A DNA stretch of 64,000 nucleotides from Lachnospiraceae bacterium (lineage in GTDB: Bacteria > Bacillota > Clostridia > Lachnospirales > Lachnospiraceae). The notes under the pieces are model-generated. The model was not told where the DNA came from, did no database searches, and saw nothing but the letters and a program-made list of their open reading frames with translations. Position 1 is the first letter of the stretch. Each line of letters starts with the position of its first letter. Shown piece after piece: positions 9,404-18,288 of the stretch. The position numbers were made by a program, and so were the translations under genes. Location: contig JAHZFJ010000008.1 in the NCBI GenBank assembly GCA_019421365.1, positions 1-64,000 of the forward strand, written 5' to 3'.

Positions 9404-10819
9404 ATGAGAAAGACAAAGATTATCTGTACGATGGGACCATCTACAGAAAAAGATGGAGTAATTGAAACCTTAGTTAGAGAAGGAATGAATGTAGCGAGAT
9501 TTAATTTTTCCCATGGGGATCACCTAGAACATGGAAATCGTATGCGATTATTGCGAGAGGCGAGGGAGAAGTGTAACAAGCCAGTAGCAATGTTATTAGA
9601 TACAAAAGGTCCTGAGATACGTTTAGAACAATTCCAGAAAGAAAAGATTTGCTTGCATATAGGACAATTATTTCGGTTATATCATGATGTTACCCTTGGT
9701 AATGAAAATGGCGTTAGTATCACATATAAAGAGTTATATAAGGATGTTGAGGTCGGTTCACGAATTCTATTTGATGATGGATTGATTGAAACAAAAGTTG
9801 TTGCTTTAGAAGGTAAGGATATAGTATGTGAAGTTGAGAATGAAGGATATATATCGAGTCATAAAGGAGTTAATGTACCGGATATACATCTTTCAATTCC
9901 TTATATGAGTCAAAGGGATCAAGAAGATATTATCTTTGGTATTAAACAAGAAGTTGATTTTATTGCAGCTTCATTCGTACGCACAGCAAAAGATGTATTA
10001 CAGATTAGAACTTTATTACAAGATAACAATGGTGGAAACATTAATATTATATCAAAGATTGAAAATCGAGAAGGTGTCGAAAATATCGATGAAATCATAG
10101 AAGTTTCCGATGGGATTATGATTGCTAGAGGAGATATGGGTGTCGAGATTCCTTTAGAGGATGTTCCTGTTATACAAAAGATGATTATTAAGAAGGTTTA
10201 CGAATCTGGTAAGCAGGTAATTACAGCGACACAAATGTTAGATTCTATGATAAAAAATCCTAGACCTACCAGAGCAGAGACTACAGATGTTGCTAATGCG
10301 ATATATGATGGAACGAGTGCTATTATGTTATCTGGAGAGACAGCTGCGGGTAATTATCCAGTAGAATCTCTTAAAACAATGGTTAGGATAGCGATAAAAG
10401 CGGAATCTGATATTGACTATAGAAAACGATTCTTTGCAAAAAACAGGAATGCTAATCCAGACATCACAGACGCAATTTGCCACGCCACTTGTACGACTGC
10501 ATTAGATTTGAATGCTAAAGCAATTGTAACAGTCACTAAATCTGGTAGGGCAGCACGTATGATAGCTCGTTATCGACCTTCTTGTAGTATTATTGGATGT
10601 ACTACAGAAGATCGTGTGTGTAGACAATTAAATCTGTCATGGGGAGTTGAACCTGTATTACTTGAGGAGAAGAAAGAGGTATTCGAATTGTTTGAACATG
10701 CAATCACTTCAACAAAGGCTAAGGGATACGTTGAAGATGGTGATGTCATAGTAATTACCTCAGGTGTTCCAATTGGAATGTCTGGAACAACAAATATACT
10801 TAAAGTAGAAGTTATATAA
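9404..10819 (+). CDS. pyk: Pyruvate kinase
   Basis: A 471-residue glycolytic enzyme that converts phosphoenolpyruvate and ADP to pyruvate and ATP. Characteristic segments in order: MRKTKIICTMGPST, MNVARFNFSHGD, MLLDTKGPEIR, the active-site block ISKIENREGVENIDEI, and IMIARGDMGVEIP with the metal-binding acidic residue. It has the short form without the extra C-terminal PEP-utiliser-like domain seen in many Bacillus enzymes. GGGAGG precedes the ATG. A strong terminator follows seven bases after the stop codon. Confidence 0.96.
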   Translation: MRKTKIICTMGPSTEKDGVIETLVREGMNVARFNFSHGDHLEHGNRMRLLREAREKCNKPVAMLLDTKGPEIRLEQFQKEKICLHIGQLFRLYHDVTLGNENGVSITYKELYKDVEVGSRILFDDGLIETKVVALEGKDIVCEVENEGYISSHKGVNVPDIHLSIPYMSQRDQEDIIFGIKQEVDFIAASFVRTAKDVLQIRTLLQDNNGGNINIISKIENREGVENIDEIIEVSDGIMIARGDMGVEIPLEDVPVIQKMIIKKVYESGKQVITATQMLDSMIKNPRPTRAETTDVANAIYDGTSAIMLSGETAAGNYPVESLKTMVRIAIKAESDIDYRKRFFAKNRNANPDITDAICHATCTTALDLNAKAIVTVTKSGRAARMIARYRPSCSIIGCTTEDRVCRQLNLSWGVEPVLLEEKKEVFELFEHAITSTKAKGYVEDGDVIVITSGVPIGMSGTTNILKVEVI

Positions 10820-10826
10820 TGTAGAT

Positions 10827-10868
10827 AAATAAAAACTACCTGAGTACGAACTCAGGTAGTTTTTATTT
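10827..10868. terminator. Bidirectional intrinsic terminator
   Basis: A perfect 19-bp stem (10827-10845 with 10850-10868, loop ACGA), with A-rich and T-rich flanks on both sides. It serves pyk on the plus strand and the response-regulator gene on the minus strand. Confidence 0.9.
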
Positions 10869-10881
10869 ATGAAGGAATCTA

Positions 10882-11595
10882 TTAGCCTACATACTCATCA
10901 TCTTTCATACGATAGCCGATTCCAACTTCTGTATAGATATATTCTGGTTCAGCAGGATTCTTCTCTAATTTTCTACGGATGTTAGCCATATTGACACGGA
11001 GAATTTTATTATCGGTATCCGTATATGGTCCCCAAACATATGTCATTAAGGAAGAGTGAGTTACTACTTTTCCTGAATTTTGTGCAAGGTATGCTACGAT
11101 TTTATACTCTACAGGTGTGAGATGAATTTCTTGCTGGTTTATCTTAACAATTCGTTTTAAAAAATCAATATACAAGTTACCACATTGATACGGACGCTTG
11201 TATAAAGGGGACTCTGTTAAGAGTCGATTACTATGTCGAAGAGAAGTTCGGATGCGAGCAAGTAATTCGTTCGTTCCGAATGGTTTTGTTATATAATCAT
11301 CTGCTCCAAGTTCAAGAGCTTCTACTTTCTCATATTCTTGTGTGCGAGCAGATACTACGACAATAGGGTTACTTGACCAACTACGGACACTTTTAATGAT
11401 ATCTGTTCCATTCATGTCAGGAAGCCCTAGATCAAGTAATATAATATCTGGGCATTGTGAATTAATTAAAGACAAACCCTGTTGTCCAGTATAGGCTAAG
11501 AGCACTTTGTAATCATGATTAATTAATGTGTTCTTGATAAAACTGGCAATATTCTCTTCATCTTCAATTATTAATACAGTGAATTTAGCATTCAT
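10882..11595 (-). CDS. kdpE: KdpE-like OmpR/PhoB response regulator
   Basis: About 237 residues. The receiver domain (1-120) has IIEDEEN, the phospho-acceptor Asp in IILLDLGLPD, and the switch Lys in DDYITKPFG. The C-terminal winged helix (about 135-235) has TPVEYKIVAYLAQNSGKVVTH and VNMANIRRKLE, most like KdpE. A longer reading frame begins at 11634, but AAAGGAGG lies just before the ATG at 11595, so that start is chosen. The first 11 bases overlap the end of the sensor kinase gene, which implies translational coupling. No kdpFABC is present in the window. Targets are unknown; potassium uptake control is a family-based guess. Confidence 0.85.
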   Translation of the reverse strand: MNAKFTVLIIEDEENIASFIKNTLINHDYKVLLAYTGQQGLSLINSQCPDIILLDLGLPDMNGTDIIKSVRSWSSNPIVVVSARTQEYEKVEALELGADDYITKPFGTNELLARIRTSLRHSNRLLTESPLYKRPYQCGNLYIDFLKRIVKINQQEIHLTPVEYKIVAYLAQNSGKVVTHSSLMTYVWGPYTDTDNKILRVNMANIRRKLEKNPAEPEYIYTEVGIGYRMKDDEYVG

Positions 11596-12709
11596 AACCA
11601 TCCTCCTTTGGTAATGTAAATATAAATTCAGCACCTGGTTCGCAATTCTTTGCAGTAATTGTTCCTTTGTGAGCTTCTATAATGGTTTTGCATATTGATA
11701 AGCCAATTCCCATTCCTCTATGTCCATCAATGGATTTTGAATAGGAAGCTGTCATTCCGTCAAAAATTGTTGAAACTTGTTCTGGTGCTATTCCAATTCC
11801 GTAATCCCTGATATGAAAAGCAACCTCTTTCTCATTATGAGTAATGGATAAGGTAATAGTTTGTGAACTACGAGAATGTACCCATGCGTTTTCTAGTAAG
11901 TTAATTATAACTTGCTCTATAAGTAACGCATCCATAGGTACAACAAGTAACTCATCAGGGATTTTAACTTCCAACTTAGCAACTGGAAGACGTTTCTTGA
12001 AACGACTGATAGCTTCGGATATAACCTCTTCAATAGCCTCTTCGGTTTTCTTTACTTTTGTAGCGGTATCTTGGATTCTAGTAACTGATAATAGGTTTTC
12101 AACCATATGTAACAGCCATGTTGAATCATCATAGATATGTTGTAAGAGTACTCTTCGTTCTTCATCTGATAGGGTATTACTCTCAAGATAAGTTGCTGAT
12201 GTCCCAATTATACTCGTTAATGGAGTTCTTAAATCATGAGATATAGCACGTAATAGATTTGCCCTCATTTTTTCTTTATCAGCTTTTCGTAACATCTCAT
12301 CTCGTTCAGATAGTAATTTTGCTTGTATTTGCAGATGAGAAGTAGTAGCACTAGTTATTAAAGCAATCGCAAGCATGACGATAAATGTGAGAGGATACCC
12401 TGACAAAGTAAAGTTAATTCTAAAATAAGGATAAGTAAAAAAGCAATTAACTAATACTACATATATAAGAGATGAACAAATCCCATAACGGTAGCTACTT
12501 GTATACCTAGCAGTTAAAATTAATGCAAGAATATACACTAAGGTTATGTTTGCAGTATTCTTACCTGAAAAGAAAAAAAATAAGAATGCGATTGAAGTTG
12601 AGCAAATCATCAAAAGTATGGTATAGGTTAAATCATTCATTCGATGACGAAACTTCTTAAGTGATTCGAAAATAAATTGAACATTTATTTTTTTTAATTT
12701 AGCTAACAT
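11585..12709 (-). CDS. kdpD: KdpD-like sensor kinase lacking the N-terminal KdpD domain
   Basis: A 374-residue histidine kinase. A DUF4118-type membrane region with about four segments (roughly residues 25-125) is followed by a short coiled linker. The HisKA domain has the phospho-accepting His in AISHDLRTPLTSIIG, and the ATPase domain has NLLENAWVHS, DYGIGIAPEQ and GMGIGLSICKTI. Full KdpD is about 900 residues, so the N-terminal KdpD domain and the universal-stress-like domain are absent. GGAGGG precedes the ATG. It forms an operon with the regulator gene. The likely promoter is at 12770-12798. With no input domain beyond the membrane block, the signal it senses may differ from K+ limitation. 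Confidence 0.85.
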   Translation of the reverse strand: MLAKLKKINVQFIFESLKKFRHRMNDLTYTILLMICSTSIAFLFFFFSGKNTANITLVYILALILTARYTSSYRYGICSSLIYVVLVNCFFTYPYFRINFTLSGYPLTFIVMLAIALITSATTSHLQIQAKLLSERDEMLRKADKEKMRANLLRAISHDLRTPLTSIIGTSATYLESNTLSDEERRVLLQHIYDDSTWLLHMVENLLSVTRIQDTATKVKKTEEAIEEVISEAISRFKKRLPVAKLEVKIPDELLVVPMDALLIEQVIINLLENAWVHSRSSQTITLSITHNEKEVAFHIRDYGIGIAPEQVSTIFDGMTASYSKSIDGHRGMGIGLSICKTIIEAHKGTITAKNCEPGAEFIFTLPKEDGYEC

Positions 12710-12769
12710 AACGTTCCCTCCGAATAAAACGAAACTACTGACTAGTTCTAATAAATATTTCTGTAATGG

Positions 12770-12798
12770 ATTATATAAGAAAAAGTCAAGAACGTCTA
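12770..12798 (-). promoter_or_regulatory. Possible sigma-A promoter of kdpDE
   Basis: On the minus strand TAGACG (12793-12798) and TATAAT (12770-12775) are separated by 17 bases, about 60 bases before the kdpD start. The -35 box is only a partial match. Confidence 0.5.
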
Positions 12799-12848
12799 TA
12801 GAAAAAATATTAATTTGTATATACTTCGATTAATATTGAGACTAATAT

Positions 12849-13030
12849 GCATGAATAGCACGAATTTGCAAGGGATTCAAATTCGTGCTATATGCGTAGG
12901 AGAGGTTTATGGCGAACTTACGGTTTTCTAATTATATAGAACCCGCTTCGGACAAGTTGTTCGCACATAAGGGTGTTATGTAGAATCTTGTAATGTACTT
13001 GTAAGCCTGTGCAGTGGCTTATAAAGGACA
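12849..13030. other. Structured intergenic region of unknown role
   Basis: The 610 bases between kdpD and ruvA contain no gene that I can support. In this part there are successive dyads: a 14-bp perfect stem (12855-12868 with 12878-12891), GCGAAC with GTTCGC around 12914-12965 enclosing a second hairpin (TTCTA/TAGAA), ACATAA/TTATGT right after it, and TAAGCC/GGCTTA around 13002-13021. No long U-tract follows any of them. A small structured RNA, or the relic of one, is possible. The rest of the gap (13031-13160) shows nothing that I recognise. Confidence 0.4.
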
Positions 13031-13162
13031 ATTACTTTGGAGTCTTAACAATTGAGTGGTTAGCAATACCATGTTCAACTGTCTGGATTCATGATAGCAA
13101 ATCTATCTGAATTTGAAAATAGTTTATGGTCTTCCTTAGCATCATCTTAACAAATATTACAT

Positions 13163-13176
13163 CGAACAAATATTCG
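13163..13176. promoter_or_regulatory. LexA-like SOS box upstream of ruvAB
   Basis: CGAACAAATATTCG has the arms CGAA and TTCG of the Gram-positive LexA box (CGAAC-N4-GTTCG), with one arm position off. It lies 18 bases upstream of the ruvA -35 box. ruvAB are classic SOS genes, so control by LexA is plausible. Confidence 0.55.
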
Positions 13177-13194
13177 GAAAGTATGTATATTAAC

Positions 13195-13223
13195 TTGATT
13201 TTAGATATACGAATCGGTATAAT
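13195..13223 (+). promoter_or_regulatory. Sigma-A promoter of ruvAB
   Basis: TTGATT (13195-13200) and TATAAT (13218-13223) with a 17-base spacer. This gives a leader of about 90 nt before ruvA. Confidence 0.75.
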
Positions 13224-13319
13224 GTCAATATATATATACAAGAAATATTAAACAATAAATATTAAATAGTCTATAAAGTTTAGTAAGTAAGTTAACGGTT
13301 TAGAGAAAGGATTAACACA

Positions 13320-13937
13320 ATGATATCATTTATAAAGGGCGAATTAGATAGTATATATGAAGATGGCATCGTTATTGAGAATGGTGGAATTGGTTACGAT
13401 ATTAAAGTGCCATTATCTGTTATGAATGAATTACCATCAACTGGAGAAGAGGTTAAGATCTATACATACCTTTATGTTAGAGAAGATATCCTATGCTTAT
13501 ATGGATTCTTATCAAGAGATGACCTACAAGTATTCAAATTACTTATTACAGTGAATGGAATTGGGCCAAAAGGAGCACTTGGTATCTTATCAACGATTTC
13601 ACCAGACGATCTTAGATTTGCAGTACTAGCTGATGATGCAAAAGCGATTGCAAAAGCTCCTGGAATTGGAGCTAAGACAGCAAGTAAGTTAATATTAGAG
13701 TTAAAAGACAAGTTAAAGTTAGAAGATGCGTTCGAACAGAAATTATCTAAAGTGACGACAGACTCATCAACTAGTGCCTCAGATGTGAATGCTAAGAATG
13801 AAGCGATACAGGCGCTTGTTGCATTAGGATATTCGAATACAGAAGCATTGAAGGCAGTAAGAGGTATCGAAATTACACCAGATATGGAGACTGAGGATAT
13901 TCTCAAGTTAAGCTTGAAGAAAATATCATTATTATAA
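13320..13937 (+). CDS. ruvA: Holliday junction DNA helicase RuvA
   Basis: A 205-residue subunit that tetramerises and binds Holliday junctions so that RuvB can drive branch migration. The N-terminal OB fold ([28 protein letters not shown]) is followed by helix-hairpin-helix repeats ([18 protein letters not shown] and [20 protein letters not shown]), a variable linker and a C-terminal domain III ([23 protein letters not shown]) that contacts RuvB. AAAGG precedes the ATG. ruvB follows after 129 bases. A LexA-like box and a good promoter are upstream. Confidence 0.96.
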   Translation: MISFIKGELDSIYEDGIVIENGGIGYDIKVPLSVMNELPSTGEEVKIYTYLYVREDILCLYGFLSRDDLQVFKLLITVNGIGPKGALGILSTISPDDLRFAVLADDAKAIAKAPGIGAKTASKLILELKDKLKLEDAFEQKLSKVTTDSSTSASDVNAKNEAIQALVALGYSNTEALKAVRGIEITPDMETEDILKLSLKKISLL

Positions 13938-14066
13938 CTTAGGGAATTCATGTGTCAAAATGCAAGTTGACGAAAGCAAGTTTTTAGAGGCTTTTGACCC
14001 TCGAATCCTAGTATAACTTAACATAAAGTGAAACAAACACGCTAGAAATAATGTCGGAGGATAGGC

Positions 14067-15068
14067 ATGGAGAAACGAATTATATCAACGGAGTTAATGG
14101 AGGAGGACTTTAAGATTGAGAATAGTCTGAGGCCAAAGTTATTAAAGGATTATATCGGACAAAAGAAAGCGAAGGATAATCTGAAAGTATATATTGAAGC
14201 TGCAAAACAACGTGGAGAAGCACTGGATCATGTGCTATTTTACGGACCGCCAGGACTTGGTAAGACTACTCTAGCTGGAATAATTGCTAATGAGATGGAT
14301 GTAAATCTTAAAGTTACTTCAGGCCCAGCAATTGAAAAACCAGGTGAGATGGCAGCAATCTTGAATAATCTACAAGAGGGAGATTTGTTGTTTGTGGATG
14401 AGATTCATCGTTTGAACAGACAAGTAGAAGAAGTACTATACCCAGCAATGGAAGATTATGCAATCGATATCATAATCGGGAAAGGGGCTTCTGCTAGATC
14501 TATCCGACTTGATTTACCCAAGTTCACTCTTGTAGGCGCAACAACAAGGGCGGGTATGTTAACAGCTCCACTTAGGGATCGCTTTGGTGTTGTACATCGC
14601 TTGGAGTTTTATACTGTTGAGGAACTAACAACAATTATTATGCGCTCCGCCGGGGTTTTTAATGTCGAGATAGACGAAGAAGGCGCAATAGAGATGGCAA
14701 AACGTTCTCGTGGTACACCAAGATTAGCAAACCGCTTATTAAAGAGAGTTAGAGATTTTGCACAAGTAAAATACGATGGAAAAATCACGAAAGAAGTAGC
14801 TAACTTTGCACTTGATTTACTTGAAGTTGATAAATTAGGCCTTGATCATATTGATAGAGAAATCTTATTCACTATGATGGAAAAATTCGCAGGGGGACCT
14901 GTTGGTCTTGACACCATAGCTGCTTCTATTGGGGAAGATTCAGGTACAATTGAAGATGTATATGAACCATATTTGATACAGAATGGATTAATAGTACGTA
15001 CACCAAGAGGTAGAATGGTGACAGATTTATGTTATAAACACTTTGGTCTTGAGCAAACGCAGAAATAG
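14067..15068 (+). CDS. ruvB: Holliday junction DNA helicase RuvB
   Basis: A 333-residue AAA+ motor for branch migration. It shows the N-terminal segment [19 protein letters not shown], Walker [12 protein letters not shown] near residues 62-71, Walker [13 protein letters not shown], sensor 1 [21 protein letters not shown] with the arginine finger, and the winged-helix end ([20 protein letters not shown]) that is typical of RuvB. Length fits the family. CGGAGG precedes the ATG. Confidence 0.97.
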   Translation: MEKRIISTELMEEDFKIENSLRPKLLKDYIGQKKAKDNLKVYIEAAKQRGEALDHVLFYGPPGLGKTTLAGIIANEMDVNLKVTSGPAIEKPGEMAAILNNLQEGDLLFVDEIHRLNRQVEEVLYPAMEDYAIDIIIGKGASARSIRLDLPKFTLVGATTRAGMLTAPLRDRFGVVHRLEFYTVEELTTIIMRSAGVFNVEIDEEGAIEMAKRSRGTPRLANRLLKRVRDFAQVKYDGKITKEVANFALDLLEVDKLGLDHIDREILFTMMEKFAGGPVGLDTIAASIGEDSGTIEDVYEPYLIQNGLIVRTPRGRMVTDLCYKHFGLEQTQK

Positions 15069-15070
15069 CT

Positions 15071-15135
15071 TGTCATTTTAAGAAGAAACTACTATAATTG
15101 AAGTAGATTATGAAATATAGTAGAGTAAAATGACA
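15071..15135. repeat. Long two-tier inverted repeat between ruvB and zapA
   Basis: TGTCATTTTA (15071-15080) pairs perfectly with 15126-15135, and inside it CTACTATA (15089-15096) pairs with 15116-15123. No U-tract follows the outer stem, so it is not a standard terminator. A weak promoter-like pair (TTGAAG at 15099, TAGAGT) overlaps it. Confidence 0.6.
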
Positions 15136-15171
15136 CGGATGCGTGTTTAGAACATCTAAGGGGCGAATTAC

Positions 15172-15582
15172 ATGAATACGATGAATGATGTAGAAGTTAT
15201 TATTAATAATAAGAGATACACATTAAGTGGTTACGAAAGCGGAGATTATCTACAAAAGATAGCCTCTTATATTAATACAAAACACACAGAATTCAAGATG
15301 ATGGAAAGTTATAATAAACTTGATGTGGACATGCGTAATATCTTAATGCAAATTAATATTGCTGACGATTATTTCAAAGTTGTGAATCAAGTAAAAGAGA
15401 TGAATGAAGAAGCCGATGTCAAAGGCAACGAATTATTTGATCTGAAACATGAGGTAATATCGACGCAAACAAAATTAGAAGCGTTACAAAGAGAATATGA
15501 GAAGCTTCAGAACGAATATAATGAAGCGCAGAAGACAATAATTAAATTACAGACAGAATTAGAAGACAGTAAGAAGAAGTAA
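15172..15582 (+). CDS. zapA: Cell division protein ZapA
   Basis: A 136-residue FtsZ-ring stabiliser. The N-terminal ZapA domain (VEVIINNKRYTLSGYESGDYLQKIASYINTK, about residues 7-38) is followed by a long coiled coil to the C-terminus, rich in Glu/Lys/Gln heptads (ELFDLKHEVISTQTKLEALQ and beyond). ZapA dimerises through this coil and cross-links FtsZ filaments at mid-cell. AAGGGG precedes the ATG. It lies between ruvB and the U32 peptidase gene, an arrangement common in Clostridia. Confidence 0.85.
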   Translation: MNTMNDVEVIINNKRYTLSGYESGDYLQKIASYINTKHTEFKMMESYNKLDVDMRNILMQINIADDYFKVVNQVKEMNEEADVKGNELFDLKHEVISTQTKLEALQREYEKLQNEYNEAQKTIIKLQTELEDSKKK

Positions 15583-15689
15583 GAAAATCACGAGTTTATG
15601 AATCTATGACTATGATAAATTCAAGAACAAGTGAAATCAGGTATAGATTAGAAAGCGCACGAAAGAAGCAAGTTGTGTATGATTATTCC

Positions 15690-15720
15690 TGCACAATTGC
15701 CTTATGTGTGCTTTTATTAT
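15690..15720 (+). terminator. Weak terminator after zapA
   Basis: GCACA (15691-15695) pairs with TGTGC (15707-15711) and is followed by TTTTATTAT. The stem is only 5 bp, so it is leaky at best. Confidence 0.4.
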
Positions 15721-15760
15721 ATAATTGACAAATGTATTATATATGGGAAAGGAAAAATCC

Positions 15761-18280
15761 ATGAGAAAGATAGAAATACTTGCACCAGCAGGTTCATTTG
15801 AAAGTTTGAAAGCTGCGGTTTCAGCTTCCTGTGATGCTGTTTATATCGGAGGAAATTTGTTCGGGGCAAGAGCGTATGCGAATAATCTAAATGAAGACAG
15901 TATGATGGAAGCTATTGATTATGCGCATATTCATAATAAAGCGCTTTACCTCACTGTAAATACCTTATTGAAGGAAGATGAGTTAAAGTCAAAATTATAT
16001 GATTATATAGCTAAATATTATGAACATGGTTTAGATGCAGCAATCGTTCAAGACTTGGGAGTTATGCATTTCTTACACCGTAACTTTCCAGATTTACAAT
16101 TACATGCAAGTACACAGATGACATTAACAATGGCAGAAGGTGCTAACTTACTAAAAGAGTATGGAGTTACAAGATTAGTAACTTCACGTGAACTTAATTT
16201 ACAAGAGATTAAGAATATTCGTGAAAACACGGATCTTGAGATTGAATCATTCGTACATGGGGCATTATGTTACTGCTATTCTGGACAGTGCCTAATGAGT
16301 AGTATGATTGGTGGTAGAAGTGGCAACCGAGGACGTTGTGCACAACCATGTCGTATGCCATATGATCTATATTATAATGGTAAGAAATTAACCAAAGGGA
16401 ATGATTCGTATCTACTAAGTCCTAAGGATATCTGTACGTTATCAATTATACCGGATATGGTTGATGCAGGGATTGACTCATTTAAGATAGAGGGGCGTAT
16501 GAAACGACCTGAATATACAGCCTTGGCTGCTCATCTATATCGTAAATATGTTGATTTATATCAAAAGCTAGGTCGCAAAGAGTATACTTCGTATATGGAG
16601 AAGCATAGTGACGATTTAGCACGCGATGAAAAAGACTTGATGGATCTGTATAATCGAGGTAATTTTACAAAAGGATATTATATAAATCATAATGGAAAAG
16701 ATATGATGTCGCTAACAAGACCAAATCATAATGGTGTGCTTGTTGGAGAGGTTGTTAATATTAAAGGCAATAACGCAGGTATTAAGTTAACAGAAGATGT
16801 TCATGCACAAGACTTATTAGAGATTCGAAAAAGTCTTACAAATCCTAAGGCTAAAGATAGCTACGAATTTACATTGAAAGATAGTGCGAAGAAAGGAACA
16901 ATTATTCGTACGAATTTCTTTGCGAAAACACCAATTTATGTTGGTCAGGAAGTATATAGAATCAAAAACCAAGAATTATTAGATACTATTGGTAAAGAAT
17001 ATATGGAAACGGAAAGAAGAGAAGGGATTGATGGTGTATTTACAGCCAAACGTAATGAACCAATGCAATTGACTCTTCGATATCTTGATGTGAATGGAGA
17101 ACATTGTATCACGGCATATGCCGATGAACCAATGGAGGCACAGAAACAAAGTGCTTCATCAGAACAGATCACAAAACAATTGAACAAGATGAACACAACA
17201 GCGTTTTATCTTAATGATTTAGCTATTGATTTAGAGGAGGGATTGTTTATCCCTAATGGGCAGTTGAATGAACTACGTCGTGAAGCGGTAGCATTATTAA
17301 CTGAAGACATACTAGAAAGTTATAGAAGAACTGTTCCAGAGAAGGAAGAGGATAAGAGTAAGTCATATAATACCTCATATAAGTCAAACAAAACCATGGG
17401 GATTTGTATTCAGTTAGAAGATACCAAATTAATTGATACAGTAATATCTTATCCTGAAATAGAAGCAATTTATCTAAAATGTGACGAAGTTAGTAAGAGT
17501 AACATGATTGCTACGGCTAAGAAAGTGAAAGAACAAGGAATAAGTTTTTACATGGTACTACCAGCTATCTTTCGTAAAGATACGAGAGATCAGTTTGAGA
17601 CATACATGACTGATGAGTTAGTGGAAGTCTTAGATGGTATTGTTATTAAAAATCTAGAGGAATTTGCTTTCTTAAAAGAGAAGAATATTATAAGTGCCAA
17701 GAGAAATACCGAGGAAAATAACGAAGCAATCGAAGTTATATTAGATTCTAACCTTTATACATTGAATGAGGAATCAAAACTATTCTGGAGAGAACAAGGT
17801 GTTTCTCATTTTACAACATCACTAGAGTTGAATTATAAGGAACTACTTGGTCTTGATTTATCAGATGCGGATATGATTGTCTATGGGCATGTAACTCTTA
17901 TGGTGTCTGCACAATGTTTACGTAATAGTACGATAGGCTGTATAAAGCATACTGGAAAAGATGTGTTACGTGAAGATGAAAATCCGTATTATGAGATGAA
18001 AGATAGTAAGCAAAAGTCTTTCTATGTGAGAAAACATTGTAGATACTGTTACAATACAATTTATAATGGTAATGCATTGCATCTATTAAATCAATTAGAT
18101 GAGATTCGTAAACTAAGACCTAGAAGAATTCGATTAGATTTTACTATGGAGAAGGAGAACGAAGTGAAAGCAGTACTTGCAGACTGTATTAATTTAAGTA
18201 CGAACCATAATGGAACGAGGAAAGTAAGTACTGTTGAAGGAATGTATACGAAGGGCCATTATAATCGAGGAATAGAGTAG
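15761..18280 (+). CDS. U32 family peptidase with DUF3656 (RlhA-like)
   Basis: About 839 residues. The N-terminal U32 domain starts IEILAPAGSFESLKAA and carries the family signature around ESFVHGALCYCYSGQCLMSS, followed by GGRSGNRGRCAQPCR, which supplies a cluster of conserved cysteines. A long middle part matches the DUF3656/collagenase-like region, and a C-terminal cysteine pair (CRYCYN near residue 760) is present. Proteins of this layout include E. coli RlhA, which hydroxylates 23S rRNA, so an RNA-modification role is as likely as proteolysis. In-frame starts at 15725 and 15743 exist; GGAAAGGAAA just before 15761 favours that ATG. The next gene follows after eight bases, so they form an operon. 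Confidence 0.85.
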   Translation: MRKIEILAPAGSFESLKAAVSASCDAVYIGGNLFGARAYANNLNEDSMMEAIDYAHIHNKALYLTVNTLLKEDELKSKLYDYIAKYYEHGLDAAIVQDLGVMHFLHRNFPDLQLHASTQMTLTMAEGANLLKEYGVTRLVTSRELNLQEIKNIRENTDLEIESFVHGALCYCYSGQCLMSSMIGGRSGNRGRCAQPCRMPYDLYYNGKKLTKGNDSYLLSPKDICTLSIIPDMVDAGIDSFKIEGRMKRPEYTALAAHLYRKYVDLYQKLGRKEYTSYMEKHSDDLARDEKDLMDLYNRGNFTKGYYINHNGKDMMSLTRPNHNGVLVGEVVNIKGNNAGIKLTEDVHAQDLLEIRKSLTNPKAKDSYEFTLKDSAKKGTIIRTNFFAKTPIYVGQEVYRIKNQELLDTIGKEYMETERREGIDGVFTAKRNEPMQLTLRYLDVNGEHCITAYADEPMEAQKQSASSEQITKQLNKMNTTAFYLNDLAIDLEEGLFIPNGQLNELRREAVALLTEDILESYRRTVPEKEEDKSKSYNTSYKSNKTMGICIQLEDTKLIDTVISYPEIEAIYLKCDEVSKSNMIATAKKVKEQGISFYMVLPAIFRKDTRDQFETYMTDELVEVLDGIVIKNLEEFAFLKEKNIISAKRNTEENNEAIEVILDSNLYTLNEESKLFWREQGVSHFTTSLELNYKELLGLDLSDADMIVYGHVTLMVSAQCLRNSTIGCIKHTGKDVLREDENPYYEMKDSKQKSFYVRKHCRYCYNTIYNGNALHLLNQLDEIRKLRPRRIRLDFTMEKENEVKAVLADCINLSTNHNGTRKVSTVEGMYTKGHYNRGIE

Positions 18281-18288
18281 GTGATCAG

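Noticed and set aside
13472..13951. Minus-strand open frame of 159 codons inside ruvA
   Set aside because: It is a Ser/Ile-rich mirror of the real gene with no ribosome binding site or domain.
15725..15748. TTGACA at 15725 as a promoter for the U32 gene
   Set aside because: No -10 box at 16-18 bases; the hexamer is followed at once by the ribosome binding site.
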